Notes under the pieces: generated by a model | The model's input: the letters and a program-made list of their open reading frames with translations, nothing else | Databases searched by the model: none | Told to the model about the DNA's origin: nothing | Shown here: positions 12,828-23,811 of the stretch, piece after piece | Layout of the letters: each line of letters begins with the position of its first letter | Numbering within the stretch: position 1 is the first letter of the stretch | Assembly (NCBI RefSeq): GCF_001680005.1 | Contig: NC_033564.1 | Span: 1-64,000 of the forward strand | Direction: 5' to 3' | Length of the DNA stretch: 64,000 bases | Origin: Plasmodium coatneyi | Taxonomy: Eukaryota; Apicomplexa; Aconoidasida; Haemosporida; Plasmodiidae | Made by a program: the position numbers and the translations under genes

Positions 12828-14620
12828 TCACATGCTGTGATAAGCTATATTTCTCGACTGCTGTTGTCTATTATTACTTCGCCGTTTGGGAAGTCTGCTA
12901 TATACTGTAGAATCATCCGTCGAATCTGAAGTGGACAAATAATCGTCCGTTGTTGTAGAACCTATTGTTGAACTGTCTGCTGTTGTTAATGTGTCATCGT
13001 CAAAGTTGGGTCTGGTTGATCTCCCTCTCCTTCCTCTTCTGTTCCCTCCTCCTAATTTGTTATGTAGCCAGGAGGGTAGAAGATTATACTGAAAGAAAAG
13101 AAAGAAAGGAAGGTTGGAAATGCACGTAACACACATATATAGCACATCTATTCCTTCTTCTTTCCTTCCTTTCTTTTTTGTGTTCATTTTACATATAAGC
13201 AATGAATATTCAAAAGTAAGAACATTTATACTTTTACTCTTTTTGTACTTCTATTTCACTTATACGTCAAATTGTATTTATACATCAAATTGTACATTTG
13301 TGTACTTTTTTTTCATGTGTGTACATTTGTACTATTCGAACTGTTCATTTGTATTTTATATAATAAAGAAGAAAAAATACTACTATACATATGTTTTTAT
13401 TCATATTTATTTCAATTGGTAATTTTACTTCTATTGCACTTATACGTCAAATTATACATTTGTACTATTCGAATTGTAATTGTTGTACTTACCTTATATA
13501 ATAACAAGGATATGGTCGCAACTGCAGTTGTGGCCAGGGTACCAGATATGGTTGCCGCGGTAGGCGTGGTTGTATTTACGGACCCTGAGGGACCTTCTGC
13601 GAGTACGGGACCGAGTTCTGTTTCACCGTTCGAATGTAATGCAGAAATTGCTACAGACAGCTGTTGAAAGCAACTATTCAGATCGGCTCCGTGCTCGTCC
13701 TCCCCGTCGTCCGGTCCAAGATCTTCTTTGGACACTGCTTTATCTTTCAGTTTTCCTGGTTCTGGAATATTCTTAGTGGTGTCGCTATTTTTGAACTTGT
13801 CCCTAAATTTTTTACAGAAATCATCCATAACCGTCTCCCCACAATTTGCTTGTACCTGCCTATAAGCTGAATCAGCATTACTTAGGTAAGTGGCATATAC
13901 CTGCGCACAAGAGGATCCGCCAGATGAACATTCTTGCTTTATTTGTTTCCATATCGTTTTATAATCATTCCAGTAATCGAATATTAATTTTCTATACTTG
14001 AAAAGGTCCTGGTCAATACTATTGTCCATAGTTATATAACTACATTGGTTGCCGCTGGAGTTTCCTAATTTCTTGTAAATGTCCCTCATAGTATCCTTAA
14101 ATGAAGAAAGTCCTTTCCTATTATTACATAATATTTCCCCTAACCAATAATAGAAATAATCACAAATAACTGTACAGGCTAGGTTCCCGGACTCTATGTT
14201 TGATACAGGACACCATGCTTTGGTAATATCCTTCGCACATACCTTTTCATCATAATTCCAGGTTCTCTTTATTTTACCATTCAGTATACCTTCTATTCCT
14301 GTTTTCCAAGAACTGCTATTCGCACATTCCTGCACATTATTCTTGAATTTATTATATATTTTTTGTGAAGGTAAATCATTCACATTGCACAGGTGGTCCT
14401 ACAGAAATGTTAATGGCCAAAAGGGGGTGGAATATTTATATAAATGTGTTTCTACTTCTATAATTTATTGTGTGTTATTGCACATAGAGAATATTACATA
14501 CTCCATATATATATATATATAATTGTTTATGTTGCGAACGAAGGAAGAGAAAAAAAATATAAGCCCAAGCAGTCGACAGTGGACAGTGGGCAGTGGTGTT
14601 CTTACCGTTGTTTTTACCAT
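12828..14620 (-). CDS. KIR-2: PIR/KIR protein
   Basis: Proposed minus-strand exons are 14606-14620 (MVKTT), 13493-14398 and 12828-13088, all phase 0, about 393 residues. Exon 2 begins DHLCNVNDLPSQKIYNKF. It has the PIR core (YFYYWLGEIL, FKYRKLIFDYWNDY, FCKKFRDKF) with regularly spaced cysteines, a Ser/Thr/Ala-rich stretch, and the membrane span ending SLLLYK. The tail exon begins YNLLPSWLHN and ends NIAYHSM, with an arginine-rich start and acidic/Ser/Thr-rich middle. No signal peptide is present, as usual for this family. The final intron is short and AT-rich, unlike KIR-1. Confidence 0.9.
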
Positions 14621-16185
14621 TCTTCATAAACATTTTTTTGGTATATAATGTGAATTTATAATTAAAAAGTTGTGCTGCTGTTCATGCATTATTCATACAT
14701 TCCGAATAGGAATATTAATGTAATATTGGAAAGTACTCTATTATGCAAAATTTTATATTATTATACATTTCTATGAATTATTATACAAAAAAAAAAAAAA
14801 GAGAAGGGGCGGGGAAGCGTAATTTTCCCTCTTGAATGAAAATTCCAGTGTGTGCTATTAATTTAATGCTTTACTGTTATTAAAGTAGGTTATTAAAAAA
14901 TATATTTGTTAACGTGAACAGTATACAGTATATATACGTACAAGGTGTTCCTTTCCTTTGTCCCTTCTGCTCCTCTCACATGTATACATGGTATTCATAT
15001 TTTTATGAATAAATACATCATGAATAGGTACCGTGTGAACTTATAAAAAATAATTGTACAAAGGTGTGGAAGGGGCGGGGGCAGATTATATACACGGTAC
15101 TAATATTCCTTAACGTACTTCACTCCACCCTTTTTTTTTTTTTTTTTTTTTTCTTCTTATGACTTAATAATAGTACTTCCATATTTTTCACATCCCACTC
15201 GCCTTTCACGTGTTCATCGTGTTAGTAAATATGTATTATCATAAATAATACATAGAGAATGAGTGTACAGTTCAAGCTGCTCCTTGTATGTATACCTCCC
15301 TCCTTTTTTAAGAATGTGTGAACTACTCAATTAAAATATAAGAAATATATAATGTGGGAAGGAGTAAATAGAGTACCATTCATAATATGATCGGGCAATA
15401 TATACCATGTTATAATTGTACTATTTAAAAATTGTTTTCACTTTTATTGCACAATAATTATAATACCGTGCAGAATATTATATATGTGGAAGCACACAAT
15501 TCTTATATATGTGATATGAACCTTACTATATAGTCCATGCCCAGTAATGATGCACCCAGTGTAGTCCACATATACAATGCGTTTCCCCACCCCTCTTTCC
15601 AATTATGAATTATAGGCTAATATATTATAAAAGTGCAACAACCCTCCCCCTTTAGGCTTAAGGCAAATTATGCGTGGAGTACCATTATTGTTGTCCCTTC
15701 TATATATACGTTTTAGTAAGCGCCCCTTCTGAATACTGCATACACTTGTATACCGCAAAAAAAAATATGCATAACACATTTATGAACAGCTATCCATACA
15801 TTTAAGAACAGAATAGTGGTCAAAAATTAATGTTCCTATTGCTTTATGATTGAACTCGGCCTCCATATGAACTATTTAACACCGTACCAGCCTACACTGC
15901 TGGTACCGGAAGGAGCACTCCTATGCACCTTTAAAAGCCTGATTAGCAGTTTGTTGGAGTTGTAGTAGTAGTTGTTTGTTGTAGCAGTTTGTGATAAAGC
16001 AATTATGTGGTTAGTAGTTTTATGCATATATGTAATATTTTCTCCCTTCTTTACTTTATTTCTGTATAACCCCGTGGGGAATGTGCACAGGAGCATTATA
16101 ACTTCATGAACTTGCAGAAACAACCGGTAAACCTTATATTTAGCGGTCCATGCGACGATGTTTACATACTACATATGGTGATGTA
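14621..16185. other. AT-rich intergenic region between KIR-2 and KIR-3
   Basis: About 1.5 kb with no supported gene. It holds poly-A/T runs (14779-14791, 15131-15152) and several short GC-richer islands (15050-15080, 15640-15720). It should contain the promoter of KIR-2 and the 3' end of KIR-3; no specific motif can be assigned. Confidence 0.55.
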
Positions 16186-17420
16186 TTACATATGATAATA
16201 AGCTATATTTCTATTCTGCCCATTTCTATGGTTGTTGTTTTCTCTGCTGCTCCTTCCTACACGTGCTGGCTGTGCTGATGGTCGTCGTCGACCATTATAT
16301 ATAGTAGAAGTATCTTCTGTTGAATCGAATGTGGAGTCACCTAATGTGGAACCTCCTATTGTTGAAGTATCAAAGTCGCCTTCAATTGTTGTTGTTCTTT
16401 TTTTTCTTTTATTTGTGTTTCTAAATTTGTTATTGATCCAGGGAGGTAGGAGATTATACTAAAAATAAAAGGAGGAAGAATATGTATTATATATGTCTAC
16501 ATACACATATATATATGTATATACAACTATATATATATGCATATATATGTATAAATATATATATATATATGTGTATGTATATATATATAGCTCTATTATA
16601 ATTGTTGTAATTGTTCGTAATTGTAGTTATTACTTACTTTGTAGAGGAAGAAAGCAGCAATTGCTGGTAATCCTACTAATGCAGTTATGGAAGAGACAAT
16701 TGGAGCGACGTTTCCTTCTCCGGTGGACACCACTAATGATGCTGTTTCAGCTCCTGGCTCGGATATTGGTTTAGATACGGGAGTACATTTTAATTTTTGT
16801 AGCTTATCATCCTCACTATAGTCCTTGTATTTTCTTTTATACTCGTTACAATATGGATCCGCATTTTTACCATTACAGTCGTTATTTATAGCACTGTACG
16901 CTGCTTCAACTGCGCTTAGATATTTGTTATAATCGTCCCCAGTACAGAGGGATGAACGAAGGTCAGAAGAATCCTTTGACCAATCTTCTAATGTTTTATA
17001 ATCATAGCAATAATCAAAGATGGTTTTTCTATGGAGGAACATTTCCTTATTGCTAACATTAGTGCACGTAAGAGCACAGTTCCCTTTTCCTAAAGACCAT
17101 TTGTTTAATTCTTCGCAGATGAGCTTCATAATTCCTGGAAATGTATCATCATATGTCGAACTGCTTGACAACACATCTCCTATCCAATAATATATAAGAT
17201 TGCATCGTGAATAACGTAAGGATGGATTGCCAATTCTTTGTGTTTGGTACACGTAGCAGGAAGCATTCACAATTTTGTCTACATAATCGTTAATATCATG
17301 GCGTTCTTTTAACCCCCTCTCCAGTTCCTGTTCCTTCTGATCCTTCGGCATACATTGGTGATGGTTACTGCATAAATCACTATATACCACTCTTGAAGGT
17401 AAATTTACCAGAGCTCCGTC
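16186..17420 (-). CDS. KIR-3: PIR/KIR protein, first exon not resolved
   Basis: The main exon is 16638-17420 and the tail exon 16186-16458, both phase 0, together about 351 residues. The main exon starts DGALVNLPSRVVYSDLC. It carries CNLIYYWIGDVL, LHRKTIFDYCYDY and the YCNEYKRKY segment, then the membrane span ending AAFFLYK. The tail begins YNLLPPWINNKF and ends RNIAYYHM. The intron between them holds a TATATG/CATATA microsatellite. The expected tiny first exon should lie to the right of 17427, but no ATG plus donor in the right phase is convincing. The best candidate, near 17757-17789, ends at a weak GTGTAT donor. Confidence 0.85.
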
Positions 17421-20400
17421 CTACAGGTACAGCGATCAATATGTACATGCTCCTATATTTCTCCATTATATTTTGGACATTGCATTACACATATGTTGTG
17501 CGTGCATATATATATTATTTTTTAGTTATCCATTTGGTGAATAAATGGAAAGGTAGCGTACTGTGGTGGTTACGTCATTTGGAGTACACATTTTAGTGTA
17601 GTATTGGAATTTATGCTAAAATGTGTGCTGTGTCCTGTTGTTCCTTCTTATATATTTATGTTCATAAAGAGTACATATTTAAGAATTTCGATTTTTTCGT
17701 TTTATGTTTCCGAATATGAAGTTCCCATTCTTCACAGAATATACACGTTGCTCAATTCTTGCAAACAATAGTAATACATTATTTTTACTATATATATATC
17801 AAATGGTCATATTTACACAGTTACGTTGAAAAAAATAGGGAACAAATGTGCTGTACTGGAATATTAAAATGCAAGAAGGGGGAGGAAGAACGTACAAAAT
17901 AAAAAAAAAAAAAAAAAAAAAGGAAAAAGCCCGTTACATATATTCTTCGTTCGCTTAATTTAACAGTTTATAAATGGTATAAGTGATCGATTGGAAGCAC
18001 TGTAGTACTGCTATTACTTACACCATACAATTATTACGTATATAATAGTGGAGTACAATTTTACCTCCTTTAAGCAGAAAATTTTTACATGTACTACTTA
18101 TTTTATGTTTTATTGTTACAATGGAAGAGTGGATTATCAGTAGTGGGATTATTAAAAAGTATTTACATATGTAGTGTACAGTTCAAAATGGATAAAGGAG
18201 AACATTTCTAATGTAAATTCACATCCTTTTCTTTGTACTCTCCTCCATGCCTTCCTTGCTTGTCTGTGCGCGCACATATATTTTTTTTGACCCTACTCTC
18301 TACTGAACTACCTGTCGGAGTGCTGTTTTTTTTTCACTTTTTTTTCTTTTTTCATTTCTACTCACAATTTCATGGAAAGAAGTTCTTACAGGAAGGAAGT
18401 CTGCCTAGGGGAGTAATTTTCCTGAATAATTCGTCCAATTTGTTTATTAATGGATGTTGTTAAAGGAGAAATTTCACCCTATTATAGATTCTATATTATA
18501 CCTAAGTTCACACAAAAGTATTATAGTGTACCTAATATATCTGCTGCGAAAATTTTACATTCCGCTTATTCTTTTCATTTCCCCTAAATTCTTTCCTTCC
18601 ATCATAGAAAAAAGGAAAAAAAAAAGTTCTGATGTAAGAAAAATACTATAAACCAATTATGTTTGTAAAGAAGTAGGCAAAAGTAAAAAGTTCCGCTAAG
18701 AATAAGTATCCCCCACCGTAAGAAAATATACCTAGGGGGAAGGAATGGGTTAGGGAAGGAAGGGTTACCAAGCATGAAATTTAAGTAATCTACTGAATAG
18801 TGAACCACATTATTCATTTTAAAAAATTCACCCCTAGTCCTAAAATTGTTTAAGGGAGCACATCTAAATGGAGTGCAAAAAATATATTGGGAGCAATTCC
18901 TTATATTCCATTCATAGAACTTATAATAATACATATTTCACATTCATAATATGCAAATATTAGAACAACACTAGAAAAAAATAGATTCAACACGAAATTA
19001 TGTGCACATTGGTGGCTTGTTATTGTAGGAAGTGCAATATACCTTTAGCTATATGTTCCTAATCATATAAGAACATACCTATATATATACATATATATAT
19101 GCATGTATATATATATATAACTATATATGGACATATACATGGGAAGGGACACACATTTATACCACTGTTCACTATTAGAAGTGGTATATTCCAATACATT
19201 TAATAAATGTTGTAGCAGCAGTTCTGTGTAGGGCAATATTCCCCTTTGGGCCAAGTATTTATTCCTGTAGGAGGAATACACATTTCTCATAAGTACATAA
19301 TTTTATGCACGGATACCATAATGGGGGAAGGGGTGATGATGTTCTCCCCCACTACTACCACCTCCTAAAAGAAGGGAAGGAAGGGAAGGAGGGGGCACTT
19401 CCCTTTAATAGTCCGTTCGGATGGGGGGCATCCAATTTTGGGTTGAGGGGGGGGAACGGCGTTCTACATAAGGGATCTCTCTTCCAAAGTTGTCCATTCC
19501 TGTTTTTTTGTACATGGGGACATTTCTTCCTTCCTCCTGCCTGCACTACTTAAGGAAAAGTATGAATATGGGACACCAATTTATTCCAGACCACGATACT
19601 TGTATTCCAGAACAGTACTGTAAAGCATATGTACCTTTACTGTTATCACGAGGTGTGTTTGTGTGTATATGCACACTATTACTATATTGTTCATACAGTT
19701 CTTGCTCTATTTCCTACATATATATATAATATTCATTGTAGTTACAAGTATTGTATTCACAAAAATATTATAGTCACACATACATATATATATATATGTC
19801 TGCATACATATATATCTACATACACATATACCCCATATATATACACATATATATGTGTATACATATATATATATGAAGTTAGTGCGTTCTTCATGTGGTC
19901 CTCATACTAAAAATTTGGAAGAAAAGAAAAGGAAAGGAAAAAGAGCACGGGAAAAAAAAAGAATTACTACTGTTTGCTAATATAATCATATAAATGGAGA
20001 GAGTAAAAGTGTACTTCGTAAAAGATGTTATTATGCGTGCGCGCACATATATATTTCTTCTTTTTTAAACATATATATAATTAATCCAATTCTCTCTAAA
20101 TACATGTGGTTCTTATTTATTCCACATATATATATATGTGTTCCCGAATCCTTCCACTATATATATATATATATAATTTGCACAATTCCTTCCCCCCCCT
20201 ATATAGAATTAATTCTACTCTATTAATTGAGCTATTTAATTATATACACATAATAAAATGTATACCCTACGCATGGAGTGGAGATTCCTCCATATATATA
20301 TATAAACTATACTATATATATATGTGCATGTGTCAACAACTTCTTAATAACCACCATTTAAGTGAGAATGAACTATGCAATAACAACGTGCATGCTAAAA

Positions 20401-21092
20401 ATTCTTCTCCTGCTCAGGAAGAGAAAAAAGGAATTTACGCCCTTTCCTTTCTTCCTTCTTTCCTCCCTCCCTTTCCATATACATAACAAATAAGTGAAGT
20501 AAATAATAATAATATCATATATTCCAAACAATGGCCGTACACAATACACAATCCAATATTGTAAGAATAAAATGTATAAAAAAGGAACGAATGGTCGAAT
20601 GAACGTTCGTAGGAAGGAACGTGTATAAGAGAGAAAAAAAAAATAAATAATAAAATTTTGGAATCCCTTTGCATCTCCTCTCTTTTTCTATTATTCTATT
20701 ATTTCATTTGGGACCTTATGCTTAGTTGTTCCAGTACATATGTCTGGCTTAAATGATATATACATATGTAATGATGTCGACATACATACATATGTGTACA
20801 CCTAATGTGTTCTGTCGCTGCTGAGTGAATGAGAAATATATGAATTGTTAGTGGGAAGAAGAAATTAAAAAATTGGATATATACACTCTTTTTAGTTGAA
20901 GTCATCATAGAAACGGAACAGAAATTCTAACAATTCCCACATTTCCCTTTATTTCGATAAAGGTGTGATCACACACAACACGCACAACATTTTTATAACA
21001 CAAAAATTTCCTTATAACAGGCAAAAGGGGGGAAAGGAAAAAGAGAAAAAATCATACATACATATATATATATACACATATGCACATTAACA
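17421..21092. other. 3.7-kb AT-rich region between divergent KIR-3 and KIR-4
   Basis: This is the longest stretch without a supported gene. It probably holds the promoters of both flanking genes, which point away from each other. It contains many TATATA/CATATA microsatellites (19078-19130, 19790-19875, 20125-20175) and poly-A runs (17898-17922). GC-richer islands at 18690-18960 and 19310-19560 carry open frames of 80-110 codons on one or both strands. None shows a family motif, splice structure or PIR/SICA residues. Confidence 0.5.
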
Positions 21093-22358
21093 ATGACGGG
21101 GACGCAGCCGGATCTGAGGGTTAATTTCCATTCAGGGTAGAGACCCTAATCATATACATATATAATAGCTAATGAATAATAGAATAAGTAGTAATATAAA
21201 ATATATGGTGACACACATATATATTTCTTGCCAATTACTTATTTATAGGAAGAACATTTGAATCAATTAAATTCAAGGAAGGAACTGTACGATAAAATAC
21301 TAAGGATGGAAGAACGAAAAGACTGTGCTCATTCAGAAAATAAAGGGCATGCTAAAGATCAAATAAAAGCTTATCTGAAGAATGGAGAAGGTCATGCTGA
21401 TAAAATTATAAAATCTTGGTGTAATATACACGGAACAGGAAGGGTTAATAAGTCTGATGATGAACTATGTTATGCCCTCTACTATACGATAGGACATATA
21501 GTATCAAACCATTTAAACAGCACTGATGCATTTGCAATTGCCATGAAGAACATTTACGACGAATTAAAGAAGTTAATTGATGGAAGTAAGTGCACTAACC
21601 TGTACCATAATATTGACCAAAACACGTTCGACGAGGGAAAAAGAATGTTTGATTTCACTGAGGACTATTCCTTTATTGAAATGTATACAAGTCCAGGTAA
21701 CAAATCTTGTACTGTAGAGTATCACCAACATTTAGAAAAACTGAAGGGGGCATGTACTCCTATAAGTCAATATTGTCAGGAGTCAGGTAATAGCAGCGGT
21801 CAATATTGTACATGGTTTGCAGGGAAGAAAGATGCATACTGTGATTCGAACAAACTATCAAAATTAACCTGCACAAAAGTAGAACCTGGTTCTTCTGGTA
21901 CCGGTTCCACCGGAAACCAGAACACTGGTAGTCCAAGACCCGGTTCCACGGGAACCTGGAACCCAGGTTCCTCTGGTACCGGTAGTACTGGAAACCAGAA
22001 CACTGGTAGTCCAAGACCAGGTTCCACTGGAACTTGGAATCCAGGTTCTTCTGGTACAGGTTCTACGGGAAACCAAAACACCGATTCCCAAGCTGGCGGA
22101 AGTGCCGTGGCACCTGCACTTGTGTCTGGTGCATTGGCTGCAGTTGGATTACCTGCATTGGCATACTTTTTTTACAAGTATAAATCACACCTCTTCTTCC
22201 TTAAGGGGAATAACTCCTCTGCGGGAGGAATGAACAGAAGCAGAAGTAAAAGGTCCGCCATTAGGAGAGAATTTAATGAGTTTGATGATGACAACATCTC
22301 AACAACCGAATATTCGTCGGAATATTCAATCCCATATACCTCATCGTCATCCAGATGA
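21093..22358 (+). CDS. KIR-4: PIR protein with a Gly/Ser/Thr repeat stalk and no separate tail exon
   Basis: Proposed exons are 21093-21119 (MTGTQPDLR) and 21249-22358, phase 0, about 378 residues. The first donor (GTTAAT) is weak. Exon 2 begins EEHLNQLNSRKELYDKIL and has a PIR ectodomain in which the usual YYWxG core is altered to CYALYYTIGHIV, with DEGKRMFDFTEDY after it. A stalk follows, built of tandem GSTGNQNTGSPRPGSTGTWN-like repeats (DNA about 21886-22085). Then come the membrane span (LAAVGLPALAYFFYK) and a cytoplasmic part with REFNEFDDDNISTTEYS that ends SIPYTSSSSR. No intron separates span and tail, unlike the other KIRs here. The truncated copy at 51451-51970 belongs to the same subtype. 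It is the only PIR gene in the window on the + strand. Confidence 0.87.
21886..22085 (+). repeat. 78-bp coding tandem repeat in KIR-4
   Basis: About two and a half copies of a 78-base unit encoding 26 residues rich in Gly, Ser, Thr, Pro and Asn (GSSGTGSTGNQNTGSPRPGS then TGTWNP). Copies differ at synonymous positions (for example ACCGGTTCC versus ACAGGTTCT), so selection on the peptide is plausible. The repeat forms the stalk just before the membrane span. Confidence 0.9.
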
Positions 22359-23517
22359 TGGAAGAAGGAAGGTTGTTAGGGGTGGTAGGGTGATGGTAGG
22401 TGGAAGGAGGATTGTTAGGGGTGGTAGATGAAAGGAAGGTTGTTAAGGATGGAAGGATGGTGCACTCAGGGGGTGTTAGGTCGTTCGAAGGTCGTAGCTG
22501 GAAGGTTGTTAGGCGTGGTAGGTTTGTTGTTAGGTGTGGTAGGGAGTAAGGTCACTTCCTTTAAGGAGAAAGAAGAACAAGAGAAAAAGAAAAAAAAAAA
22601 AATTGAAGAAAGGGAGAGAAGTGTGTAGGATGGTGCACTTAGGGGTGGTACGTGATTCCAACTTTCAAGGAAGGTTGTTAGGTGAGAGGAAAGAAGGAAG
22701 GAAGTATGCTTAGGGGTAGTGTGCAGAGGGGTGCACATTTGGATGTTAGTTTGTCGAGAGTGGTAGTATGGAAGGTTTAAGGGTATTAGAATAATGGTTT
22801 TGTGGTCGAAGGAAGATGGTTAGGTGGTAGGGAGGAAGGTCACTTCCTTTAGGGAGGGGTAGACCCTAAGGGTGTATAAAAAAAAAAAAATTTTAGGTAC
22901 AAAAAGGAAGATTTAAGTAAAGAATTAAGATTTAAAAGGAAAACGAAGTTTAAAGAAAAAGTTTAAAGAAGGAATGCTTAAGGAAGAAAAAAAAAGAAAG
23001 TTTTAAGGTGTAATGAAGGAAGTATGTTGAAAAAGGTGTGCAGAGTGGTGCAGGTATGCATTTTAGGTGGAAGGGAAGGTTTCTCTTTTTTTTTTTTAAA
23101 GAAGAAAAAATAAAAAAAATATAAAAAAAAATGAAAGAAAAAAAGAAGAAAAAAAAAAAAAAAAAAAAAGGAAGGGAGGAAGGTGTGCAGGGAGATGCAC
23201 TTAGGGGTGGAAGGATGATTCTTAGGGTGGAGGGAGGAAGGGAAGGTTGTTGGGGTGGTTGATGGAAGGAAGGTTATTGTTAGGGGTGGTAGGGTGGAAG
23301 GAAGGTTGCTTTCTCTTCCTTTAGGAAGAAGAAGAAAAAAAAAAATAAAAAAAAGAAGGAAAAAAAAAAAGTATTCTCAGAAGAAAAGGACGTAAGGAAT
23401 GAATGTATGTGTACATTCTGTTGTACACACATGTTGATAGTTAATGAAATACTATTTTCCATTTAGTAAGTGAACCAATTTCATTGAATAAATAGTGTGG
23501 TAAAAAAAAAAAAAAAA
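22359..23517. repeat. G-rich minisatellite and purine-rich cassette upstream of SICAvar B
   Basis: Degenerate GGTTGTTAGGGGTGGTAGG units (22360-22560) are followed by long A/G-rich stretches and words such as AAGGAAGTATGTTGAA. The block from about 22960 to 23515 is closely repeated upstream of SICAvar C (about 52810-53535), including GAAGGAAGTATGTTGAA, a G-rich block, an A-run and the TGTTGTACACACATGT sequence just before exon 1. No gene is seen; the end next to exon 1 probably acts as 5' flank or promoter. Confidence 0.8.
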
Positions 23518-23780
23518 ATGATAAAAATGGCTCAGCCTAAGACGAGTGAATTTGAACAAGACCATACGAAGGAGGTAGGGGATGAAGTGGAACATGGTGC
23601 TGGTAGTGCTGCGCCTCGTGCACGTCGTCCACGTCGTGCAGCACATGGAATAAGCAGTAAAGATAGCAAAGGTATTAAAATTGATGGGGAATTTTTAATA
23701 AAACTCGGACGCGACCCAATGACAGTAGAGTCTGTTCCAAGTAGCGGGTAGGATTACGATTACTTATACATACATATATT

Positions 23781-23811
<31 letters not shown>

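Noticed and set aside
18602..18934. Minus-strand 110-codon frame in the region between KIR-3 and KIR-4
   Set aside because: Aromatic-rich, no recognisable domain, and no partner exon; it is more likely chance in a GC-richer island.
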